Of a DNA stretch of 64,000 nucleotides, positions 58,683 through 64,000 are shown piece by piece. This DNA comes from Synergistaceae bacterium (GTDB lineage: Bacteria; Synergistota; Synergistia; Synergistales; Aminobacteriaceae): positions 21,914 through 85,913 of the forward strand of contig JAFSWZ010000033.1 in the NCBI GenBank assembly GCA_017450125.1, read 5' to 3'. Position numbers and translations under genes: made by a program. Every line of letters begins with the position of its first letter. Position 1 is the stretch's first letter. Below the pieces are notes generated by a model. That model was not told the origin of the DNA. It searched no databases and saw only the letters and a list, made by a program, of their open reading frames with translations.

Positions 58683-59660
58683 TTAACCCTCGAAAGGCTT
58701 TACGTGCTTCACTGCCTCTGACTGCGAGATTTTCGCGTCTCCGTTGTCGATGTCTATGAGGCTGTAGCGAGTGTTGCCCATTCCGAGCTCGTGCATGTAG
58801 GAGAGCTGGCGCAGTCCGTGCCGGGACTCTATCCTCTCGACGAGTGCATGACGGTATTTCTCGGGCATTGCGTACACCAGATCAACGCTGGCTGTGTCGA
58901 TTGCGGCAATGTCCAGCGAGGCCAAGATTCCGACGTTCGGGGTTACGACGGGCTCGGCGTAAATGCCTTCGCAGTCGCAGGATACCGACATGTTACGCAT
59001 TACGTTGATGAACGCGATGCGCGGCGCGAAATGGTCAACCGTAGCCTTCGCGGACTCCATCATGCGCTCCATGAACTCCTCTTCGTTTATGTCCCACTGG
59101 TTGGGCTGGCCGGGTGTCGTGTGAATCATTGCCTTCCCGATTTTGCCGTCCGCACAGCCTATGCCGATGTTCTTTCCCGAACCTCCGAAGCCTCCCATCG
59201 CGTGGCCCTTGAAGTGCGTCAGAACCAGAAGCGAGTCGTAATCCAGCATTCCCTTGCCGACGGACATTTCCGTGAACCAGTGCCCGCCTTTCACTGGGAG
59301 CATTGCTGTTCCGTGCTCGTCCATAATGTCAACGGGCGCGAAAGTCCAGCCGTTTGTCTTTATGGTCTCGCGGTGAAGAGCTGTCGTGTGGCGTGCGGCC
59401 TCGTAGTACGCATTGGTCTCGACGATGTGAGCTGAGGGGAGGTTCTCGGTGATGAGGTCTTTCACCCACGCTCTGGGGATAATGTTCGGGCCGTTGGGTT
59501 CGCCTGTGTGGAGCTTGATTGCTATCTTGCCGCTGAGAACCTGAGCAATGCGCGCATAAATCTTCCTGAGGCCTTCCGACGACAAATCACGCGTGAAGAA
59601 CACTGCGGACTCTCCGCCTGTGCGCTGGTCAAATGGTACGTAAATGCTTCCGTCTTTCAT
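58683..59660 (-). CDS. DUF362 family protein without ferredoxin domain
   Basis: The 325-aa protein has the DUF362 core: KIAIKLHTGEPNGPNIIP near 45, VLTHFKGHAMGGFGGSGKNIGIG near 165, and FINVMRNMSVSCDCEG. Many relatives carry a C-terminal ferredoxin domain; this one does not. The function of the family is not settled. I chose the ATG at 59660 because GGAGG lies upstream; the 16 upstream in-frame codons run into the terminator region. Confidence 0.85.
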   Translation of the reverse strand: MKDGSIYVPFDQRTGGESAVFFTRDLSSEGLRKIYARIAQVLSGKIAIKLHTGEPNGPNIIPRAWVKDLITENLPSAHIVETNAYYEAARHTTALHRETIKTNGWTFAPVDIMDEHGTAMLPVKGGHWFTEMSVGKGMLDYDSLLVLTHFKGHAMGGFGGSGKNIGIGCADGKIGKAMIHTTPGQPNQWDINEEEFMERMMESAKATVDHFAPRIAFINVMRNMSVSCDCEGIYAEPVVTPNVGILASLDIAAIDTASVDLVYAMPEKYRHALVERIESRHGLRQLSYMHELGMGNTRYSLIDIDNGDAKISQSEAVKHVKPFEG

Positions 59661-59708
59661 GATGAAACGTTCCTCCTGTGTTTTTTGTGGATGTCCGTAT
59701 AATAACAC

Positions 59709-59742
59709 AAAGCCCCGCCCTTTTAAGGTGGACGAGGCTGTT
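59709..59742 (-). terminator. Hairpin downstream of tRNA-Arg
   Basis: On the minus strand AGCCTCGTCC/GGGCGGGGCT (two G-U pairs) is followed by TTGTGTTATT. It lies between the tRNA and the DUF362 gene and probably ends the tRNA transcript. Confidence 0.5.
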
Positions 59743-59755
59743 AATGTCTGAATGA

Positions 59756-59831
59756 TGGCGCGCCTGAGGAGATTCGAACTCCTGGCCTTCGGCTCCGGAG
59801 GCCGACGCTCTATCCGCTGAGCTACAGGCGC
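59756..59831 (-). tRNA. tRNA-Arg (anticodon CCG)
   Basis: The 76-nt gene starts GCGCCTGTAGCTCAGC and ends CAGGCGC-G-CCA with CCA encoded. Acceptor stem GCGCCTG/CAGGCGC is perfect. The anticodon stem is TCGGC/GCCGA around loop CTCCGGA, giving CCG for Arg. The T-arm reads AGGAGTTCGAATCTCCT. Confidence 0.97.
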
Positions 59832-59897
59832 AATGAAGAGATTATATCACGTCCCTGTGCTATAATTTGTCAAACTTTCAGCAAAAGAGGTATTGAC

Positions 59898-60656
59898 ATG
59901 ACTGCGTTTATGCCGCATAATATTTGCACAGCACAGCACAGCACAGCACCCTATTGTCTGAAATTTCCCCTAACATCACAGAATAGATCCATATGCATAG
60001 CGGCGGCATTCTGCGTAGTGTTGCTCATGGCTTCGGCGGCGTTATGCATTGACCCCTATAAGGACAACGAGGGAGGCTTCGGCCCGAAAATCAAGGGGCT
60101 TCAGCTCGGACAGAAAATGTCTCTGCTGGACATCGTGTCATGGGGAGTTGCTCAGGGGAAACTGCCTTTTACTCTGTGGCTTAACCGTGAGTTTATGAAT
60201 AATCTCGCCATCAAGTTCGAGGGACAGGGCACGGACTTCAAGAGCTTCAGTGTTGATCGGGCGGAGGGGCGTTATGCTGGCCTCAAGAACTTCTCGGGGA
60301 AGCTGGGGGATTTGCTGTCGGAAGTTGACAAGCTCGGCTTCAAGAAGAGAACTTTTTTCGATGACCGTGTACTCGGAATTTATTTCGACGGCCGTATACA
60401 TGTAGATGATGACATGCGCGTAACAAGGTTGTGGTTCTCAATGTCTGACTTCGGAGCTGGTGAAATGCTCCCTCAGGAGTTCGCTCAGGCAATCATCAAT
60501 GCGTATGGTATTCCCGGCTTAGAGAGTGTCGGCCGAAATGAGTGGCGGTACAGAAATTTTTCGCAAGGCTGGCAGGTAACCGTAGACGGCGGGCATCATA
60601 GCTCTACTAGCGGAGTAATCGTTAGTCCTATCGTCATACAGACAGCGTTCGACTAA
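59898..60656 (+). CDS. Secreted protein of unknown function with pentanucleotide repeat at its 5' end
   Basis: The 252-aa protein has an unusual N-terminus: about 30 residues (MTAFMPHNICTAQHSTAP...) precede the hydrophobic secretion segment ICIAAAFCVVLLMASAALC. The mature part is rich in aromatic and charged residues (IKGLQLGQKMSLLDIVSWGV, RIHVDDDMRVTRLWFSMSDFG). A GCACA tandem repeat lies in codons 10-17; no ATG, GTG or TTG is available between it and the signal core, so translation must pass through it. Change in copy number would shift the frame. AGAGGT precedes the ATG. No family recognised. Confidence 0.75.
   Translation: MTAFMPHNICTAQHSTAPYCLKFPLTSQNRSICIAAAFCVVLLMASAALCIDPYKDNEGGFGPKIKGLQLGQKMSLLDIVSWGVAQGKLPFTLWLNREFMNNLAIKFEGQGTDFKSFSVDRAEGRYAGLKNFSGKLGDLLSEVDKLGFKKRTFFDDRVLGIYFDGRIHVDDDMRVTRLWFSMSDFGAGEMLPQEFAQAIINAYGIPGLESVGRNEWRYRNFSQGWQVTVDGGHHSSTSGVIVSPIVIQTAFD
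59926..59949 (+). repeat. Tandem pentanucleotide repeat (GCACA) x 4.8
   Basis: Four perfect GCACA units plus GCAC lie inside the start of the secreted-protein gene at 59898. The unit length is not a multiple of three, so slippage would switch the gene on or off. Confidence 0.9.
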
Positions 60657-60664
60657 TCATCAGC

Positions 60665-60703
60665 AAAAAAGCCCTTCCCGAATTTTCAGGAGGGGCTTAA
60701 TTT
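60665..60703. terminator. Bidirectional terminator
   Basis: AAGCCCTTCCC/GGAGGGGCTT stem-loop with AAAAAA before and AATTTTTGC after it, between convergent stops at 60656 and 60710. Confidence 0.8.
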
Positions 60704-60709
60704 TTGCAG

Positions 60710-62182
60710 CTAGATTATTCCGTGAGCGATCCTCGTGAAGAACTCTATCAGGGGCTCAGAGTACAGCCCGTACAGGAACGCTCCGGCGGCAAGAATCCCA
60801 AGCGGTATAAGCATCTCGTTGCCCGGGTCTTTCACGCCTTGATTCGCTGTCTTGAAGTCGAAATTCTTGCCCGGCATGATGAAGATGCTGAAGATGGAGA
60901 AGATGTAGAGCACTGTGAGCACTGCGGAAACCGCCAGCATAGCGACTCCTGCATGACCGAGCGGAGACTTGGCCGCCGCCGCAATACCGAGCTCCCACTT
61001 GCCCATGAACCCCGCCGACGGAGGAAGCCCGCACAGCGCGAGCCCCGACACTAACAGCGCAAGAGAAGTTTTCGGCATTCCGAGACCGAGCCCGCGCATG
61101 TCGAAGAGGTATTCTCTGTCTGTCTGGCAGAGCACAGCCCCTGCGCAGAAGAACAGATTAATCTTCATCACGGCGTGCCCTCCCATGTGGGTCAATGCTC
61201 CGACGAGGCCTTCAGGCGTGAGCAGCAACACTCCGAGCAGGATGTACGAGAGCTGGCTAATCGTCGAGTAGGCGAACCGGCGTTTGAGGTGCTGTGTTGC
61301 GAGTGCCATTGATGAGCCGTAAATTATCGTTATGCACACCATCGCGAACGCCGCCCACTGTGCCCACGTCCCAGCGAGAGTCTCGGGTTCGAACACGTAC
61401 CACGTCAGGCGAATCACCGCGAAGATTCCTGCCTTGACGACGGCTACAGCGTGAAGGAGCGCGGTAACAGGAGTCGGAGCAACCGACGCGCTCGGAAGCC
61501 AGCCGTGAAACGGAAACACAGCCGCTTTTACCCCGAAGCCCAAGAAGCCCAAGAACCATGCCCACAGCAGCATACTCGACGGCTCGTTAGGCCACACGCC
61601 GAGAGTGCCTCCGAGCGTGAAGAACTCTCCTCCGCCCTGAGACATCGTGTAGGTCAGCGCAATGAACGCACACGCCGCACCTCCGACGGAGTAGATGAGG
61701 TATTTGCGTCCGGCGTAACGCGCGCGGCCGTCCATCTCGTGCATCACGAGGGGCAGCGTCGTCAGGGTCATGACCTCGTAGAACAGGTAGAGCGTCAGCA
61801 GGTTCGAGGAGAGAGCAATTCCGGCAACAACCCCGTACGTCAGCACGAACCATCCGAAGAACGAAGCCTCTCTGTGCTCGTGGCTCATGTACTCGAAGGC
61901 GTAAAGAGTCGTTAGCGGCCACAGAACAGCGATGAGCACGGCGAAGACCATTCCGAGACCGTCAAGGCTGAGCGCGAAGGCGGCACGTTCGGACATCCGA
62001 AAGAGGATGAGGGTTTTTGCGGGAGGATAGATGACGAGCAGGGCAATCACTGCGGTGTTCAGGAGCACGGCGCATTCTGTGAAGATGTTGCGGGCTGTGC
62101 GGCTGGTGAAATTTATCGCGGGTATCATCAATGCGGCAAGTGCAGGAAGAAGAACGGGAAGCAATAAGAATTTCTCACTCAT
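60710..62182 (-). CDS. Proton-translocating membrane subunit (NuoN/MrpD/HyfB family), isolated
   Basis: The 490-aa protein has about 14 membrane helices and the antiporter-like subunit signatures: a Glu in LYLFYEVMTLTTLPLV, KAAVFPFHGWLPSASVAPTPVTALLHAVAVVKAG, RRFAYSTISQLSYILLG and LALCGLPPSAGF. Such proteins move H+ (or Na+) in complex I, Mrp antiporters and energy-converting hydrogenases. No partner subunit lies in the window, so it might work with a distant complex. A small coiled-coil gene precedes it. Confidence 0.9.
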   Translation of the reverse strand: MSEKFLLLPVLLPALAALMIPAINFTSRTARNIFTECAVLLNTAVIALLVIYPPAKTLILFRMSERAAFALSLDGLGMVFAVLIAVLWPLTTLYAFEYMSHEHREASFFGWFVLTYGVVAGIALSSNLLTLYLFYEVMTLTTLPLVMHEMDGRARYAGRKYLIYSVGGAACAFIALTYTMSQGGGEFFTLGGTLGVWPNEPSSMLLWAWFLGFLGFGVKAAVFPFHGWLPSASVAPTPVTALLHAVAVVKAGIFAVIRLTWYVFEPETLAGTWAQWAAFAMVCITIIYGSSMALATQHLKRRFAYSTISQLSYILLGVLLLTPEGLVGALTHMGGHAVMKINLFFCAGAVLCQTDREYLFDMRGLGLGMPKTSLALLVSGLALCGLPPSAGFMGKWELGIAAAAKSPLGHAGVAMLAVSAVLTVLYIFSIFSIFIMPGKNFDFKTANQGVKDPGNEMLIPLGILAAGAFLYGLYSEPLIEFFTRIAHGII

Positions 62183-62188
62183 GGCCGG

Positions 62189-62548
62189 TTACTTTAAGAA
62201 CTGAATCAATATAGTTACTGCTGAGATTGCAAGACCAGCTATCGTCATTATCAGTGCAACATTGCGGCTTATGTTGTCAACTTTTGAACTCAATGCTGAC
62301 ATTTCACCGCGAAGCCCCCTGATGTCGCCGCGTACGTCCTGTATCTCCAACCTCATGCCGACCAGCTCATTCGTTACGTGCTCCCTGAATGCCGCGTTCT
62401 GAGCCTTCATCTCCTCGAACGATGCTTCCATCCTGGCAATCGAGGCTTCAGTCCTCGCTTCTATGCGTAAAACTGCCGCGTCAACACGTTCATCAAGCCT
62501 GCGCATCTCGATGTCATGAATATCTTTGCGCACAAATTCTTCACTCAT
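62189..62548 (-). CDS. Small coiled-coil protein with C-terminal membrane anchor
   Basis: The 119-aa protein is almost all charged coiled coil (DERVDAAVLRIEARTEASIARMEASFEEMKAQ, then MRLEIQDVRGDIRGLRGEM) and ends in one hydrophobic segment (VALIMTIAGLAISAVTILIQFLK). Small tail-anchored coiled coils of this type occur in prophage holin-accessory (XhlA-like) and DUF1640-like families. Nothing else phage-like is nearby. It lies 6 bp before the antiporter-like gene. Confidence 0.7.
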   Translation of the reverse strand: MSEEFVRKDIHDIEMRRLDERVDAAVLRIEARTEASIARMEASFEEMKAQNAAFREHVTNELVGMRLEIQDVRGDIRGLRGEMSALSSKVDNISRNVALIMTIAGLAISAVTILIQFLK

Positions 62549-62592
62549 GATTCAGATTCCTCCTCACTGGAATTTTTACGGGATGACCTGAA

Positions 62593-63426
62593 TTATACTA
62601 TCTTCACGCGCTCTCTGTCAGGATGTTCACCGCTCCAGCCCATCGGCGGCATGTTCTCCAGCCTCATGATGTCTTCTCGCTCAAGCGTAATGTTCGAGGC
62701 CTCGAGGTTCTCGCGTATCCTCCCGAGCGTTGATGCTTTCGGCAGGGGCATAACTCCTTCATTGACGCAGAACGCAAGGCACACCTGAACGGGGCTGACC
62801 TTGTACTTGGCCGCGAGCTCCTGAATGAGTACGTCGTCAACAACCCTTCCCCTTCCTGTTGGGCTCCATGCCTGAACGAGAATCTTTCTCTCATGGTAAT
62901 AGTTCACTGCGGAAGCCTGCATATATCCCGGATGAAACTCCAGCTGTGCGACTGAGGGCATTACCGCGCAATCCCTGATGATGTTCTCTGCGTGGTGCGG
63001 GTGAAAGTTGCTCAGGCCAAGTGCACGGATTTTCCCCGCACTGTACAGCTCCTCCATTGCCCGCCACGTTTCGCGGTCGAGCTCCCGCCAGTCCGTACGC
63101 ACGAGGTCAGGTCTCGGCCAGTGTATCAGGTATGCATCAACATAATCTGTCCCGAGTGCCTCAAGCGTCCTCCCGAATGCCGCAAGAGTTTCCGCGTACC
63201 CGAGATCCGTCTTCCAGACCTTTGAGGCTATGAGGAACTCTTTACGGGGAAGGCCGCTGTCCCTAAGAGCCGCGCCTAACATCCCTTCGTTGCCGTAAAA
63301 CGACGCTGTGTCGAAGTACCTGCAGCCCGCCTCAATTGCGAGACCTATCGCTTCTGCGGATGCCTTGTACGTCCCGAAACCGACTGCGGGAACTGTGATG
63401 CCGTTGTTCAGCGAAAAAGTAATCAT
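62593..63426 (-). CDS. Aldo/keto reductase
   Basis: The 277-aa protein reduces aldehydes or ketones with NADPH. The four catalytic residues are present: Asp and Tyr in FDTASFYGNE, Lys in ASKVW and His in LIHWPRP. The signature GKIRALGLSNF and the C-terminal LPKASTLGRIRENLEA (NADPH-phosphate binding) are typical of the 2,5-diketo-gluconate reductase-like group. Substrate unknown. Confidence 0.92.
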   Translation of the reverse strand: MITFSLNNGITVPAVGFGTYKASAEAIGLAIEAGCRYFDTASFYGNEGMLGAALRDSGLPRKEFLIASKVWKTDLGYAETLAAFGRTLEALGTDYVDAYLIHWPRPDLVRTDWRELDRETWRAMEELYSAGKIRALGLSNFHPHHAENIIRDCAVMPSVAQLEFHPGYMQASAVNYYHERKILVQAWSPTGRGRVVDDVLIQELAAKYKVSPVQVCLAFCVNEGVMPLPKASTLGRIRENLEASNITLEREDIMRLENMPPMGWSGEHPDRERVKIV

Positions 63427-63468
63427 GAGATTTTCCCTCCTTGAACGTAATAGCTAGCAGTATACAGC

Positions 63469-63502
63469 AAAAACCGGGCACCCCCATACGAGAGCACCCG
63501 GC
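63469..63502 (-). terminator. Terminator of the fumarase/tartrate dehydratase beta gene
   Basis: On the minus strand CCGGG...CCCGG stem with extra pairs is followed by TTTTTGC, about 25 bp after the stop at 63527. Confidence 0.8.
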
Positions 63503-63526
63503 CTCTATCGTTACAAGAGGTGCCTG

Positions 63527-64000
63527 CTACTTGATGAACCCAACCTGCTTGCAGATCTCCTCCGCAATTTCTTCCTTGCGCTGGTTGTACTCTACCTTCT
63601 TCTCCTCGAAGTAGTTGCGTCCCTGAGCGTCAATCGACACAATCAGCGGCCCGAACTCCTTAACGCGGCAGTTCCAGAGCGTCTCGGGCATCCCCAAGTC
63701 ACGCCACTCCGCACGCACAATCTCTTCAACGCACACCGCCGCCACAACAGCATTCCCCGCAGGAATAACGCAGTGTATGCACCCGAAGTCCTTGCACGCG
63801 TTGGAGGTGTTCTCCTTCATTCCGCCCTTGCCGACAATTACGCGCACGCCCGTCGTCTTCACGAAATCGTACTCGAACTTCTCCATTCGCATCGACGTGG
63901 TCGGCCCTACCGAGACCATCTCGAACTTGCCGTTGTCCGGGTCAATCGGACGGATAATCGGCCCTGCATGAAGTATCGCGTTGTTGCGGACATCTACGGG
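63527..64000 (-). CDS. Fumarate hydratase/L(+)-tartrate dehydratase beta subunit, 5' end cut by window
   Basis: The frame is open to the window edge and reads VDVRNNAILHAGPIIRP..., then VGPTTSMRMEKF, VIVGKGGMK, CIHCVIPAGNAV and a C-terminal GPLIVSIDAQGRNYFEEKK. These are the conserved parts of class I fumarase C-terminal (beta) subunits, which pair with an Fe-S alpha subunit to hydrate fumarate or dehydrate tartrate. The alpha subunit should lie just outside the window. Which acid is used cannot be told here. Confidence 0.92.
   Translation of the reverse strand, partial: PVDVRNNAILHAGPIIRPIDPDNGKFEMVSVGPTTSMRMEKFEYDFVKTTGVRVIVGKGGMKENTSNACKDFGCIHCVIPAGNAVVAAVCVEEIVRAEWRDLGMPETLWNCRVKEFGPLIVSIDAQGRNYFEEKKVEYNQRKEEIAEEICKQVGFIK

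Noticed and set aside
62189..62548. Prophage remnant based on an XhlA-like coiled-coil protein
   Set aside because: No other phage gene, integrase or attachment repeat is near, and the gene abuts an ordinary membrane transporter gene.

Overview
The window is high-GC bacterial chromosome, and its genes most likely come from a member of the Synergistota (an anaerobic, amino-acid-fermenting Synergistaceae-type bacterium). The best taxonomic marker is a set of three very large secreted proteins. Each ends in a Ser/Gly-Gly-Cys-x-Ala/Ser-Gly motif, then a hydrophobic helix and, in two of the three, a short basic tail. I recognise this as the Synergist-CTERM sorting signal. Two tripartite-tricarboxylate-type uptake systems, a pyrophosphate-type phosphofructokinase signature and the absence of respiratory operons fit the same picture. 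Genes are tightly packed, with many 1-8 bp stop/start overlaps (ATGA, TAATG, TAGTG, TGATG) and frequent TTG or GTG starts. No phage, IS element, CRISPR array, rRNA operon or origin was seen.

Layout, left to right. 1-7 kb: a truncated alpha/beta hydrolase coupled to S-adenosylmethionine decarboxylase, a 1598-aa Synergist-CTERM protein with an 11-base G tract in its secretion signal, and the trans-translation pair smpB-ssrA. 7-16 kb: a secreted LprI-like protein, a MATE exporter, divergent thioredoxin and thioredoxin reductase, a decayed transferase gene, thrS, a secreted beta-rich protein, a split chromate transporter and an L,D-transpeptidase. 16-26 kb: nth, a Lon-like protease and a TPR protein; then two tandem M48 metallopeptidases translationally coupled to an 1111-aa Synergist-CTERM protein, and a methyltransferase remnant.

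26-36 kb: a 782-aa fusion of a TctC-type solute-binding protein with a CitMHS-type permease, an orphan EIIA-Glc, an asd-hom-lysC operon, and a 938-aa Synergist-CTERM protein with an NAD(P)H-hydrate epimerase. 36-44 kb: a glycerol block (glpF, glpK, GlpA-like and GlpB-like flavoproteins, a DUF1667 protein) with a GNAT gene and a decayed TMEM43 gene. 44-53 kb: a pyrophosphate-type phosphofructokinase, then a LysR regulator divergent from a catabolic operon (dehydrogenase, unknown protein, TctC-TctB-TctA, amidohydrolase) facing an RraA-type aldolase. 53-57 kb: cheV, an unknown gene, rpoD and an RCK-linked cation channel with an odd selectivity filter. 57-64 kb: two tandem ADP-ribosylglycohydrolases, a DUF362 protein, tRNA-Arg(CCG), a secreted protein with a pentanucleotide repeat near its start, a lone NuoN/MrpD-type membrane subunit, a coiled-coil membrane protein, an aldo/keto reductase and the end of a fumarase/tartrate dehydratase beta subunit.

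The most notable points are the binding-protein/CitMHS fusion, two probable phase-variable surface or secreted protein genes (poly-G at 5960-5970 and GCACA repeats at 59926-59949), the coupling of M48 proteases to a Synergist-CTERM substrate, and the transporter-amidohydrolase-dehydrogenase-aldolase locus, which looks like an uncharacterised carboxylate or amide catabolic pathway.
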